Positions 8,443 to 17,660 are shown, counted from the stretch's first letter. The stretch: 64,000 nucleotides of DNA from Bacteroidaceae bacterium (GCA_017525235.1 JAFXTC010000019.1:1-64000), one strand, 5' to 3'. Made by a program: numbers and translations. The notes: generated by a model from the letters alone, not told the origin.

Positions 8443-10352
8443 TCCACATTCATCTGAAACGGGCTCATCGGCAGCCCGTTTTTTCCATATACATTGGCAC
8501 GGATAGGATTATTCTTCCAAGCATAACGTACAGTGACTGGATTATTAACGGCAGACTTAATAACGATGCGGTTACCCTTCCCTTCTGCCTGTGCATTCAC
8601 GTACCTGCCATCAGAGCCAGCTACTTCAAACTCATAAAGTGGACCTTCATCTTGCAATGGGTGCGATAGCGTGCAAATCACCAAACCGTTCTCGTTTGTC
8701 GCTTTCACAACCTCGGGCGACAACGTGACACGTGGATTCCACAGCATACGCTCAAAAGCCAAAGCCACACGCTCTGCCACATCCTTCTTACGCAATGGGT
8801 GAATATCCACAGTCTCTCCCTTATCAATGGTAACAGCCAATTCAGCATATGCATCCTCCTTGGCTACCAGGCGTTGTGCCTCGCGCACTACCGACCAGCC
8901 CGATTCCTGCGGCTGCTCAGATGGCTCCATATAATTGGCCAACTGAATAATTACAAAAGGAAGGTTAGGTCGCCCAAAAGCCTGACGCCAATTTGACATT
9001 AACAGACGTAGCATGGGAGCATAGTTGGCTGCTGCCCATTCTCCTGTATTCGACTCGCCCTGATACCACAGCACGCCTGCCACAGCAAAGGGAGCCAGAG
9101 GACTAATCATACCATTGTAGGCAGTTGATGGTTGATTCTGCAAACTCACACTGCTACCTATACTACGAGGCATCTCCAGGCCTGTTTGCACTTTCCACTG
9201 CTGTGCTAATGGCTGCTCATCTTCTTTACTAAATACCAAGCGGTATGGCTTCTCCTTATAAAAATAAGGTACTCCACTCTTATTAATAAAACGGATGGTA
9301 ATGACATTGTCCCCCTCACGCAGCAATCCTTCAGGAATCTGATATCGGCGTGGCGGATACTGATATCCCGTGCTGCCAACCTTTACTCCATTGATGTAAG
9401 TCACATCATGATCATAGAGCGTGCCTAACAACAAAAGTGCCGACTTACCAGCATGTTCCTTATTTATAATAATGTGTTGACGAAGCCACAATGATCCAAT
9501 CCATTCACGCTTATCAGGCATCAGGTTAAACTGATTAACCCCAGGCCAATTAGAATCATCATAATCCAAACGTGTATATAGCCCAACTCCAGGATCATTC
9601 TTATCAAGGATTTCCTGCCAATGTTGGTTAATTAAAGACGCTGCATGCTGCTGGGCTCTCACAAATTCATCATTCTGATAAAGTTGCATCTGACGGTTCA
9701 GTACGGAATAGTGCCTTGCTATTGTATCGGCCGCAATCCATGCCTCGATGGGTGTACCCCCCCAAGCACTCTCTATAATGCCTTGGGCAACACCTTTTTC
9801 ACGTTGTAAATGCTTACCTAAAAAATAACCGATAGCAGAAAAGCGCCAAGCATTCTCGCGGTTCAAGTGCTTCCACTCAGCAGAGCGCAGGTCAGAAGAC
9901 GGTCCATGTGTATCCGTCTGATAAGGCACATGAAAGAGGCGTACCATATTGTTCGAGTCGTTCAACTCATTAGGATATTGCGGCGATACACGCTCCAATG
10001 TCGTTTCCATATTCGACTGACCCGTGCACAACCACACATCACCGATCATCACATCCGCAATTTCTCTAACCTCTAACCCATAACCTTTAACCTTTAACGT
10101 GTACGGCCCACCCGCTTTCATGGCTGGAAGATTCACACGCCAATGACCATTTTCATCAGCGATACAGGTGCAAGACCTCTTGTTCAACGATACTGTGACT
10201 ATTTCGTGTGGGTCGGCATGTCCCCATATAGGAATCGCCGTACTTCTTTGGAGCACCATGCCATTCTGGAAAATCTGAGGCAATTTAACCTCAGCACGGC
10301 AAAGAGAAGCACACAACACAAGTGCCAGAAATATTAATGCAGTCTTTCTCAT
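8439..10352 (-). CDS. Sialate O-acetylesterase-type SGNH carbohydrate esterase
   Basis: The 637-residue exported esterase has a signal peptide of about 20 residues (MRKTALIFLALVLCASLCRA). The catalytic Ser is S113 in CTGQSNM. A second block is VLWYQGESNTG, and the Asp-His end of the catalytic set is in DIHPLRKKD. A jelly-roll insert occupies about residues 265-355 (WLRQHIIINKEHAGK onward), as in Bacteroidota members of this family. Beside xylan genes it may deacetylate plant glycans rather than sialic acid (inference). The ATG at 10352 is preferred over the frame extending to 10379, since a -7 box lies at 10360-10367. KVKGYGLEVREIADV is coded by a heptad repeat. Confidence 0.87.
   Translation of the reverse strand: MRKTALIFLALVLCASLCRAEVKLPQIFQNGMVLQRSTAIPIWGHADPHEIVTVSLNKRSCTCIADENGHWRVNLPAMKAGGPYTLKVKGYGLEVREIADVMIGDVWLCTGQSNMETTLERVSPQYPNELNDSNNMVRLFHVPYQTDTHGPSSDLRSAEWKHLNRENAWRFSAIGYFLGKHLQREKGVAQGIIESAWGGTPIEAWIAADTIARHYSVLNRQMQLYQNDEFVRAQQHAASLINQHWQEILDKNDPGVGLYTRLDYDDSNWPGVNQFNLMPDKREWIGSLWLRQHIIINKEHAGKSALLLLGTLYDHDVTYINGVKVGSTGYQYPPRRYQIPEGLLREGDNVITIRFINKSGVPYFYKEKPYRLVFSKEDEQPLAQQWKVQTGLEMPRSIGSSVSLQNQPSTAYNGMISPLAPFAVAGVLWYQGESNTGEWAAANYAPMLRLLMSNWRQAFGRPNLPFVIIQLANYMEPSEQPQESGWSVVREAQRLVAKEDAYAELAVTIDKGETVDIHPLRKKDVAERVALAFERMLWNPRVTLSPEVVKATNENGLVICTLSHPLQDEGPLYEFEVAGSDGRYVNAQAEGKGNRIVIKSAVNNPVTVRYAWKNNPIRANVYGKNGLPMSPFQMNVE
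10064..10098. repeat. Heptad repeat inside the esterase gene
   Basis: There are five units on the plus strand: CTCTAAC, CTCTAAC, CCATAAC, CTTTAAC, CTTTAAC. It is in frame on the minus strand and codes for LKVKGYGLEVRE. Confidence 0.8.
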
Positions 10353-10359
10353 AACTATG

Positions 10360-10367
10360 CAAAAATA
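10360..10367 (-). promoter_or_regulatory. -7 box for the esterase gene
   Basis: On the minus strand TATTTTTG matches TAnnTTTG and ends 7 bases before the ATG at 10352. This would place the transcript start almost at the start codon. Confidence 0.35.
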
Positions 10368-10432
10368 CAAATTATTCATCTAATTGAGCATAAAAACAGG
10401 TGACTATTTACAAGAGTTCCAAGAAAAAAGGT

Positions 10433-10440
10433 TAACTTTG
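10433..10440 (+). promoter_or_regulatory. -7 box for the xylan-use operon
   Basis: TAACTTTG matches TAnnTTTG, 43 bases before the symporter ATG at 10484. The -33 box is not clear. Confidence 0.4.
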
Positions 10441-10483
10441 CAGAATAATAATCAACAAATATATCAAATATATCACTGATACT

Positions 10484-11878
10484 ATGGATCAAGAATCAAA
10501 AGGATTTTACAAACTTTCGTGGCTCCAGCGCATCGGTTTTGGTTCAGGCGATCTGGCACAAAACCTAATCTTCCAGACAGTAGCATGTTACTTAATGCTT
10601 TATCTAACCACGGTACTGAAAATTAATCCAGCTTTTGTCAGCGGACTGATTCTCTCAGTTCGACTTATTGACTGTTTCTGGAGTCCTGTGGTTGGACGTT
10701 ATATTGATAACCGCAATCCCAAATTAGGCAAATATCGTACTTACCTTCTTTATGGTGGAATTCCCCTGACTGTTGCTGCCTGCTTATTGATGCTTCCTCA
10801 GGTCACAACCTGGTCAATGAGCATGAAGATTGTTTATGCTACTGTCAGCTATACATTGCTTAGTATGATTTATTCGGTAGTGAATATTCCATACGGTTCC
10901 ATCATGGCCAGTATGACCCGTGATAACGACGAGGTGCTGAAACTTACATCTACACGAATGGTATGTGCCAATATTGGTCAGATTGTTGTTCAGGCAGGTT
11001 TCCCCATTGGTCTTGCTATCGTTGCCCATACTGTTATTGACTGGAATCAGGCAACCTTTATGGCCATTGGAACCATTCCGGCTTTCATTATCTTGCCATC
11101 GCTGCCAATATTGAAAAAATGGTTGGGCAAGAAAGGTCTTTATTATATGCTACTCTCAATCGGTTTTGTCGGATTTGCCATATTATTCACCATAGGTAAG
11201 TTCCTTGATGTTGAAAGTTGCAACACCCTTGTCCAGGCTGCAAAGGTTATGACTGGAGTGGGACTTCTTGTAGGTTCACTCATGTGGGCGCTTGTTCCTG
11301 AAGTCATCACAGAAGCTGAGTATCGTACAGGAAACAGACCTGCTGCCACAGTAAATGCCCTTGCCGGTGTTGCCTTTAAGGCAGGTTTCTCGGTAGCAGG
11401 ATGGATTACTCCTTTGGTAATGGGAATGATAGGCTTCGACTTGGTAAGCGAAAAATCAGCTTTACCCATCGATCCAAATGCATGGTTTACTGTAACATGT
11501 GTTTTTGCCATTGTCGGCTTTGTGCTTTTGCTTTATTGCTTCACGGGCTGTAAAGAAAGAATTGCCACAACACCGGAGAAACCTGTTACGTACGGTGAAA
11601 TGTTTGCCGAATTCAAGGCAAACAAGTGTCTTCAGCTAGTGCTAAGTATTTTTGTCGTGGTATTCCTTGCATCATTTATCAGTGCACCTGTTAATGCTTA
11701 TTACACTAAATTGAATGCATATTCACCAACTGCACAGAATGCAATTCTGTGGTTCACCTGTATCATTCCCGCCATTCTTCTTATTATTGTAGGATGCCTG
11801 ATATATAAATACCCTCTTACCGACGAACGATTAGATGAAATCAATAAGGAAATCGAAGAAAGAACCACAATGGGTTAG
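10484..11878 (+). CDS. GPH-family sugar:cation symporter (MFS)
   Basis: The 464-residue inner-membrane transporter has about 12 hydrophobic segments. The start, GFGSGDLAQNLIFQT, and the block GRYIDNRNPKLGKYR are characteristic of the glycoside-pentoside-hexuronide (MelB/XynP) family. It is the first gene of a three-gene unit with GH43 and GH67, so it most likely imports xylo-oligosaccharides or aldouronic-acid oligosaccharides (inference from context). Transport of another glycoside cannot be excluded. The intergenic space to GH43 is filled with a heptad repeat. Confidence 0.88.
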   Translation: MDQESKGFYKLSWLQRIGFGSGDLAQNLIFQTVACYLMLYLTTVLKINPAFVSGLILSVRLIDCFWSPVVGRYIDNRNPKLGKYRTYLLYGGIPLTVAACLLMLPQVTTWSMSMKIVYATVSYTLLSMIYSVVNIPYGSIMASMTRDNDEVLKLTSTRMVCANIGQIVVQAGFPIGLAIVAHTVIDWNQATFMAIGTIPAFIILPSLPILKKWLGKKGLYYMLLSIGFVGFAILFTIGKFLDVESCNTLVQAAKVMTGVGLLVGSLMWALVPEVITEAEYRTGNRPAATVNALAGVAFKAGFSVAGWITPLVMGMIGFDLVSEKSALPIDPNAWFTVTCVFAIVGFVLLLYCFTGCKERIATTPEKPVTYGEMFAEFKANKCLQLVLSIFVVVFLASFISAPVNAYYTKLNAYSPTAQNAILWFTCIIPAILLIIVGCLIYKYPLTDERLDEINKEIEERTTMG

Positions 11879-11891
11879 CGATTAGCGGTAA

Positions 11892-11926
11892 CTTTAAACT
11901 ATAAACTATAATCTTTAAACTTTAAA
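11892..11926. repeat. Heptad repeat directly abutting the GH43 start codon
   Basis: Five units, CTTTAAA, CTATAAA, CTATAAT, CTTTAAA, CTTTAAA, run straight into the ATG at 11927. No Shine-Dalgarno sequence is present in the repeat. Confidence 0.85.
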
Positions 11927-12958
11927 ATGAAGCCCCGATATCTTTTCCCCAGTGATTATATGGCCGATCCTGCTGGCCACGTGTTTAATGACAAGCTGTA
12001 CATCTACCCTAGCCACGATTGGGATGCAGGTGAGTGTTTCGATGATGATGGCGGTCACTTCCAAATGAAGGACTACCACGTTCTCTCGTTCGATGATGTA
12101 GAGAACGGTCCTGTTACCGACCACGGTGTGATACTTGATGTTAGTCAGGTGCCTTGGGCCGAGAAACAGATGTGGGACAGCGATGTGGTAGAGAAAAACG
12201 GCAAATACTACCTTGTCTTCTCGGCCAAAGGCTACGATGGCGTGTTCCGTCTGGGTGTAGCTATTGCCGATAAGCCAGAGGGGCCCTTCGTTCCACAGGA
12301 ATTTCCCATACGCGGCTCTTTCTCTATCGACCCCTGTATGTTCAAGGACGATGACGGTCAGATTTACTGTTACTTTGACGGACTCTGGGGCGGTCAGTTG
12401 CAATGGTGGCGTTCCCTTTATCATGGATTCTCTACCATTCCTGGCAAATACGGAGAAATTTGCGGCCTTATTGACCTCGGTCCAGCTGCCGACCATCAGA
12501 CACAGCTTTTTGCAAAACCTGATGCGCCCGCTTTGCCCAGTGCTGTTGTCCGCATGAGCGACGATGTGCAGCAGTTTGCCGAAGCTCCTCGTGCCGTGCT
12601 CATCCTGGATAAGAACGGACAGCCACTGAAGGCTGGTGACCCGCACCGCTTCTTCGAGGCCAGCTGGATGCATAAATATAAAGGAAAGTACTACTTCTCG
12701 TACTCCACTGGCGACAGTCACCTCCTCTGCTATGCTATAGGCGACAATCCTTATGGACCCTTCACCTATCAGGGCGTAATCCTGGAACCTGTAGTAGGTT
12801 GGACTACTCACCACTCTATTGTGGAGTTCAAGGGACAGTGGTATCTGCTGTATCACGATTGTGTGCCATCTAATGGCGTAACTCACTTGCGCTCATTAAA
12901 GGTGCAGCGTCTGTTCTATAACCCCGACGGGACTATCCAAACCGTTATTAATGAGTAA
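11927..12958 (+). CDS. GH43 beta-xylosidase/alpha-L-arabinofuranosidase
   Basis: The 343-residue five-bladed propeller enzyme has no signal peptide, so it is probably cytoplasmic and acts on imported oligosaccharides. The three expected carboxylates are visible: D14 (MADPAG), the base; D135 (FSIDPCM), the pKa modulator; and E244 (FFEASWM), the acid. The family is used for xylose- and arabinose-containing oligomers, and subfamily and exact activity cannot be fixed by eye. The gene overlaps the start of the GH67 gene by 8 bases. Its start codon is preceded by a heptad repeat instead of an obvious ribosome-binding site. Confidence 0.88.
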   Translation: MKPRYLFPSDYMADPAGHVFNDKLYIYPSHDWDAGECFDDDGGHFQMKDYHVLSFDDVENGPVTDHGVILDVSQVPWAEKQMWDSDVVEKNGKYYLVFSAKGYDGVFRLGVAIADKPEGPFVPQEFPIRGSFSIDPCMFKDDDGQIYCYFDGLWGGQLQWWRSLYHGFSTIPGKYGEICGLIDLGPAADHQTQLFAKPDAPALPSAVVRMSDDVQQFAEAPRAVLILDKNGQPLKAGDPHRFFEASWMHKYKGKYYFSYSTGDSHLLCYAIGDNPYGPFTYQGVILEPVVGWTTHHSIVEFKGQWYLLYHDCVPSNGVTHLRSLKVQRLFYNPDGTIQTVINE

Positions 12959-14822
12959 ACGCAAAATAGCCATACCCCTACTCTTCCTCTTGCTCACCAC
13001 AATGTTATGGGCAGAGGATGGAAGTCGTTTATGGCTGCGTAGCATCATGCCCACAGACATTACGCTGCGTATAGACAACACCATGCCAAATGATGATGGC
13101 TACCGCATCAACGGAAAGACTGTTACAGCACGAACACAGATGGGCCTGCTCTATGGCAAGTATGCCTTGCTTAGAGGCGAACAGGGCGAGTCACACCCCT
13201 TCTACAAGCTCCGCATCCTCAATCATTGGGACAATCTCGATGGTACCGTAGAACGAGGCTATGCCGGCAACAGCATCTTTTGGAATGAAGAATTAAGAGT
13301 GAAGAATGAAGAATTTGCTTCCGCACTTTCGCCAATTAATTCTCAATTATCAATTTTCAATTATCAATTGCTTCTGCGTTACGCTGAAGCCTGCGCCTCT
13401 GTTGGCATCAACGGGACGGTGCTTAACAATGTGAACGCTTCGCCAAAGATTCTCACGCCAATATATATAAATAAGGTAAAGGAGATTGCCGACATACTTC
13501 GCCCTTGGGGCATACGGGTTTATCTGTCGGTGAACTTCGGTTCGCCCAAAGCACTAGGCGAAGTGAAGACTGCCGACCCGTTGAATCCTAAGGTTCGTCG
13601 TTGGTGGCAGAAGAAAGCCAAGGAGATATACAGACAGATTCCCGATTTTGGCGGTTTTCTCGTTAAGGCCAACAGCGAGGGACAACCCGGCCCTTTCGAT
13701 TACGGTCGCACACATGCCGATGGAGCCAATATGCTGGCCGATGCGCTAAAACCCTATGGCGGTATCGTTATGTGGCGTTCCTTTGTATATGGAGCCAAGC
13801 ATCAGGGCGAAGACCGTGTAAAGCAGGCTGTATCAGAGTTTGCCGAGCTAGATGGCCAGTTCTGTGATAATGTCATACTGCAATCTAAGAACGGACCGCT
13901 CGACTTTCAACCACGTGAACCCTACGCTCCTATCTTCGACCAGATGAAGCACACGCAGCAAATGGCAGAGCTGCAGATAACACAAGAGTATCTGGGACAG
14001 AGCAAACATCTAGTTTATCTTGCTCCCATGTGGGAAGAATTCTTCAAGTTTGTTGAACCCAGTCGACTTGTCGGTATTGCAGGAGTAGCCAACATAGGAC
14101 TCGACACCAACTGGTGCGGACATCATTTCTCGCAAGCCAACTGGTACGCCTTCGGTCGCTTAGCTTGGAACCCTACCTTATCCTCAGAGCAAATAGCAAA
14201 AGAATGGATTGACCAAACCTTTGGGAGTGAAAATGAAATAGTGAAAGGTGAAACGAATCAAAATAATTCTCAATTTTCAATTATCAATTCTCAATTAGCA
14301 TCCATGATGCTCCGCAGCCGAGAAGCCTGTGTCGATTACATGATGCCCTTAGGACTGCACCACATCTTTAAGTTCGATCATCACATGGGCCCCGAGCCCG
14401 ACGGGTTTAAAGCCGACTACCCCATCGAATGGTGTCCCGTCTACTACCATCGTGCCAACAAAGACAGCATAGGTGTTGACCGAAGCAGCACAGGAACTGG
14501 TGCAACCAGTCAGTACCGCGAGCCATACCGCTCACTTTACGACAACATAGAAACCTGCCCCGACGAATATCTGCTTTGGTTCCACCGTGTGCCTTGGACA
14601 CACCGCATGCGTAGTGGGCGTAACCTGTGGGAAGAGCTACAGTGGCATTACAACAAAGGTGTTGCCGAGGTAGATGACTTCATAAACATCTGGCAGCAAG
14701 CCAAACCTTATATCGATGAACAACGCTGGAAGGAAGTGAACGAACGGATCCGCTTTCAGCAACAGGATGCCCGCCATTGGCGCGATGTCTGTCTGAAGTA
14801 TTTTAGGTCAATGGCTTCCTGA
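12951..14822 (+). CDS. GH67 alpha-glucuronidase
   Basis: The 623-residue exported enzyme (signal ending LLTTMLWA) releases 4-O-methyl-glucuronic acid from the non-reducing end of aldouronic acids. The catalytic acid candidate is E243 (VKANSEGQPGP). The paired bases are D318 (GPLDFQPREP) and E346 (ITQEYLGQ); their 28-residue spacing equals that in characterised family members. Two stretches are foreign to the fold and coded by heptad repeats. One is about residues 111-140 (ELRVKNEEF then INSQLSIFNYQL). The other is about residues 426-449 (NEIVKGETNQNNSQFS then IINSQL). Both lie in likely surface loops and keep the frame. Confidence 0.92.
   Translation: MSKRKIAIPLLFLLLTTMLWAEDGSRLWLRSIMPTDITLRIDNTMPNDDGYRINGKTVTARTQMGLLYGKYALLRGEQGESHPFYKLRILNHWDNLDGTVERGYAGNSIFWNEELRVKNEEFASALSPINSQLSIFNYQLLLRYAEACASVGINGTVLNNVNASPKILTPIYINKVKEIADILRPWGIRVYLSVNFGSPKALGEVKTADPLNPKVRRWWQKKAKEIYRQIPDFGGFLVKANSEGQPGPFDYGRTHADGANMLADALKPYGGIVMWRSFVYGAKHQGEDRVKQAVSEFAELDGQFCDNVILQSKNGPLDFQPREPYAPIFDQMKHTQQMAELQITQEYLGQSKHLVYLAPMWEEFFKFVEPSRLVGIAGVANIGLDTNWCGHHFSQANWYAFGRLAWNPTLSSEQIAKEWIDQTFGSENEIVKGETNQNNSQFSIINSQLASMMLRSREACVDYMMPLGLHHIFKFDHHMGPEPDGFKADYPIEWCPVYYHRANKDSIGVDRSSTGTGATSQYREPYRSLYDNIETCPDEYLLWFHRVPWTHRMRSGRNLWEELQWHYNKGVAEVDDFINIWQQAKPYIDEQRWKEVNERIRFQQQDARHWRDVCLKYFRSMAS
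13283..13317. repeat. Heptad repeat inside GH67 (purine-rich)
   Basis: There are five units: GAATGAA, GAATTAA, GAGTGAA, GAATGAA, GAATTTG. They are read in frame as NEELRVKNEEF. Confidence 0.8.
13343..13370. repeat. Heptad repeat inside GH67 (TCAATTN type, first)
   Basis: There are four units: TCAATTA, TCAATTT, TCAATTA, TCAATTG. They are read in frame as QLSIFNYQL, 25 bases after the purine-rich array. Confidence 0.85.
14226..14260. repeat. Heptad repeat inside GH67 (second purine-rich)
   Basis: There are five degenerate units: AGTGAAA, ATGAAAT, AGTGAAA, GGTGAAA, CGAATCA. They are in frame. Confidence 0.65.
14270..14297. repeat. Heptad repeat inside GH67 (TCAATTN type, second)
   Basis: There are four units: TCAATTT, TCAATTA, TCAATTC, TCAATTA. 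They are in frame, coding for QFSIINSQL, and are paired with the purine-rich array at 14226 just as in the first GH67 insertion. Confidence 0.85.
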
Positions 14823-14832
14823 ATCATCAGCT

Positions 14833-17316
14833 TTATTTAACCATTACCTTTTGCGTTTGTTTACCATTGGCAATGATGTAAACTCCTGATTTTCTTGGTC
14901 CAGTCGCTATGTATTGGCCGCACAAGTTATAAGTGCGAATCTCTTTTACATCGGCATGAACCGTATTTACTGCAGTCTCTTCTACCGCAGTAAGGTCCGT
15001 GAGGGTAAAGTTGTCAAAAGAATAACTGAAAGACGTTTTATTCGTTCCCACTTTCAGGGCAAAATATACAGTACCTGTAGTTGTTGCCTTCCATCTCATC
15101 ACACCTGCTGTGTGACTGGTACCGGCCTTGGCTTTGGCAGACATCATACCATCGTAGTTGGCAAGCGAGGAATCCTTCCACGAGTTTAACTGACCTATGG
15201 TATTAGCTTCTTCCAATCCCGTATCAGCATAGTCTTTGGGTTTGTCAGTAACCATGAAGGCTTGTATCCAGAAATCGCCGTTGCCACTTGCGCCTCGCAC
15301 AGCAACATCGGCCGAATAGGTGTGACCCGCCACAACCTCTACGGGCTGATACACCACCGTGTTGAGTGCTTTACTGCGTGCTGAGGAGATGCACAATGCT
15401 CCTCCGCTACCGTTGGAAGGCGTAGCTTCGGTCGAATTCCACATATATTGGGTATTGTTTATAGATGCCAAGGAGGCTATCTGCCACGCACCCTGATACT
15501 CACACTCGCCATTTGTCAGATGGTTGCGTCCTTCGTTTGTATCAGGCTTCAGCATTTCCAATTCCTGTTCGGTTGCCTTCTTTTTATTATAGAAGCGTAA
15601 CCAGTTGATGTTTAGCCCACCTTTCTCAATATACATGCGTATACGCAAGGTTCCTTCTGGCAGTGTAACACCACTAAAGGTCTTGGTTGCCCATGTGGTA
15701 TAACCTCCTGTAGATGAAAGCTTTGTAGAGGAAATGGCAGGTCGGTCGTTGACAGTAATACGTATGGTTGATGTACCCGAGTTTATGGCATAGCGCAGTT
15801 GCAACTGCCAAGTGGCAGCATCATTGGGATTCTCAATCGTATACTGAAGCCATTCACCATCCTTTGTCTCTCCCACATAATATCCGCAGTTTTTTGTGTC
15901 ATTAGGACCGCTGTACAGATCCACGCCATCGTTACGATACACCCATCCTGCCTGCCAATTGGTGAAACTCTCGCCATTGTACTGGTATGATGCATCATCT
16001 GTGTCCCAATACGCCTTGCCCATAGGTCCCATGTCGTAGTGAGCGGCATAAACATAATCGCCTGTCTGATAGGCAGTGAACGGTAGGCAGTCATCGTTAT
16101 AAGGACGTCGCAGGAGTGCATCTAAATAGTCGGTACGCACAGTACATTTGCTTATGTTCTGAGCTTCGGCCCATGCCTTGCAGGCATTCCACAGCGTAGC
16201 AGACGAAGGCTTGGTGCCATTTTGCCATTGGCTGATGACATTGTCGTAGCTTGTCACACGTTTTACCTGCAGAATGGTATTGATATTACTCTTCTTCATT
16301 GGCCAACAAGTCCATCCTGCAAACTGCATCGCCTCCTCGTAGAGATTTATGCATCCTGCTGTCCATGAATTGCTGTTCTCGCCAAACTCACCTATATATA
16401 CAGGGCAATTGTACTTGGTGGCCATATCTGCCATATACTGAACCTGACTCTTGGTATTATAGACGCCATAGCGATGAAACTGCAGCACCATCTTTGTGTC
16501 CATCTTTGTCGAGGGAAAACCCGTATAGTCGTTACTGTATGAGTTACCCTCAAGTATAACGATATGGCTGGTATCAACCTCACGGATAGCTTTTATGATA
16601 GCCTTGAAGGTATCCCAAAGTAGCTTGTTGCTGTTGGCTAAAGTCCAGTTTGTCTCATTAATCAAGTCGTATGCAGCCACGCATTTCTGGTCTTTGTAAC
16701 GTTCAGCAATCTTACGCCATAAAGCGGTGAGTTTCGTGCGGTTATCCTCACTCTCCCACAGCGAAGGTTTACTGGAATCGTAATCGCAAATGTCACCCGA
16801 AGACTGACCACCGGGGCACGCATGCATATCCAGTATGAGCAGGATGTTGTAGCGTTCAGCCCACACACACATTGAGTCGATGCGATCAAATCCCTCCTGC
16901 ACCCAAGTCTGTTCGCCAGCCACAGGTTCCTTCTCAATGGGCAGGGTAAAATATTTGTAGTGCATAGGCACACGCAAGGTATTGAATCCCTGCTCAGCAA
17001 GGAACTTCATGTCAGCCTCACCGAAGTTGTTATCCATCCACAGACGGTCAAACTCCTCAACCTTATCTTCGCCGCACATATCGGCAAGCATCTTGTCGAA
17101 CTTGAACTGGCGATCCAGGTTGCCCGAGGTATTCATCATGTACGGCTCACGCACCATCCAGTTTCCGCAGTTGGTGCCACGCATAACCAGTTTCTGGCCG
17201 TCACGTCCCAGGAGTTTGGTACCAGAAACACGTACAAAGTTATCGATTGCACTAACAGAGAAAATGCTTGAAACAAAAACAAGCATCAATATCAATAGTT
17301 TCTTCCTTGCATTCAT
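14833..17316 (-). CDS. Modular GH5 glycanase with CBM and C-terminal sorting tail
   Basis: The 827-residue secreted enzyme has a signal peptide (about 1-23) followed by a GH5 barrel. The acid/base is E221 (YDLINETNW) and the nucleophile is E310 (VYIGEFGEN). A CBM6-like module follows at about residues 480-590 (GEWLQYTIENP, LRIRMYIEKGGLNINWLRF), then a second beta-sandwich with SYSFDNFTLTDL. The last 35 residues (TYNLCGQYIATG to VYIIANGKQTQKVMVK) look like a Bacteroidota secretion/sorting tail. The ATG at 17316 is used because the promoter at 17342-17372 lies between it and the upstream in-frame codon at 17355. Activity is endo-glucanase- or mannanase-like; the subfamily is not assignable by eye. 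Confidence 0.87.
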   Translation of the reverse strand: MNARKKLLILMLVFVSSIFSVSAIDNFVRVSGTKLLGRDGQKLVMRGTNCGNWMVREPYMMNTSGNLDRQFKFDKMLADMCGEDKVEEFDRLWMDNNFGEADMKFLAEQGFNTLRVPMHYKYFTLPIEKEPVAGEQTWVQEGFDRIDSMCVWAERYNILLILDMHACPGGQSSGDICDYDSSKPSLWESEDNRTKLTALWRKIAERYKDQKCVAAYDLINETNWTLANSNKLLWDTFKAIIKAIREVDTSHIVILEGNSYSNDYTGFPSTKMDTKMVLQFHRYGVYNTKSQVQYMADMATKYNCPVYIGEFGENSNSWTAGCINLYEEAMQFAGWTCWPMKKSNINTILQVKRVTSYDNVISQWQNGTKPSSATLWNACKAWAEAQNISKCTVRTDYLDALLRRPYNDDCLPFTAYQTGDYVYAAHYDMGPMGKAYWDTDDASYQYNGESFTNWQAGWVYRNDGVDLYSGPNDTKNCGYYVGETKDGEWLQYTIENPNDAATWQLQLRYAINSGTSTIRITVNDRPAISSTKLSSTGGYTTWATKTFSGVTLPEGTLRIRMYIEKGGLNINWLRFYNKKKATEQELEMLKPDTNEGRNHLTNGECEYQGAWQIASLASINNTQYMWNSTEATPSNGSGGALCISSARSKALNTVVYQPVEVVAGHTYSADVAVRGASGNGDFWIQAFMVTDKPKDYADTGLEEANTIGQLNSWKDSSLANYDGMMSAKAKAGTSHTAGVMRWKATTTGTVYFALKVGTNKTSFSYSFDNFTLTDLTAVEETAVNTVHADVKEIRTYNLCGQYIATGPRKSGVYIIANGKQTQKVMVK

Positions 17317-17341
17317 TAGGGCTAATATATTAAATCTAATG

Positions 17342-17372
17342 CAAAGGTACGACAATGTTAAAGCAAAACAAA
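17342..17372 (-). promoter_or_regulatory. Promoter of the GH5 gene
   Basis: On the minus strand TTTG (17369-17372) and TACCTTTG (17342-17349) are separated by 19 bases. This matches the Bacteroidota -33/-7 arrangement and lies 25 bases before the ATG. Confidence 0.6.
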
Positions 17373-17594
17373 ATAATTAACACAAATGTTTTAGTTTTGA
17401 TTTTTTTTCCCCAAAAATCGCAAAACAGCCTACATGCCTACATAAAAATGCCTTTCAGCCCCGACAAATAAAGGGATTTGGCCATCCGCAAGCCTACATA
17501 AAGCCTACATGATGCCTACATGCTTTCGTTTTTTTTAACTGTTAAACTGCATCGAAGCATGTAACAAGTAAGTTCCTGTGATGTTACAAGCAGT

Positions 17595-17614
17595 AAAATT
17601 CTCTAGAGAATTTT
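17595..17614. repeat. 20-bp perfect palindrome
   Basis: AAAATTCTCTAGAGAATTTT is a perfect palindrome within the inverted array. It is a candidate dimer-binding operator. Confidence 0.7.
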
Positions 17615-17660
17615 GTTGTATTCACGCTTTATTCCACCCGAATCTAAGCTTCATTATGAA

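Noticed and set aside
11915-12886. Long minus-strand open frame (323 codons) opposite the GH43 gene
   Set aside because: It is a shadow of GH43, whose catalytic residues and family blocks are clear on the plus strand. The antisense translation has no family resemblance.
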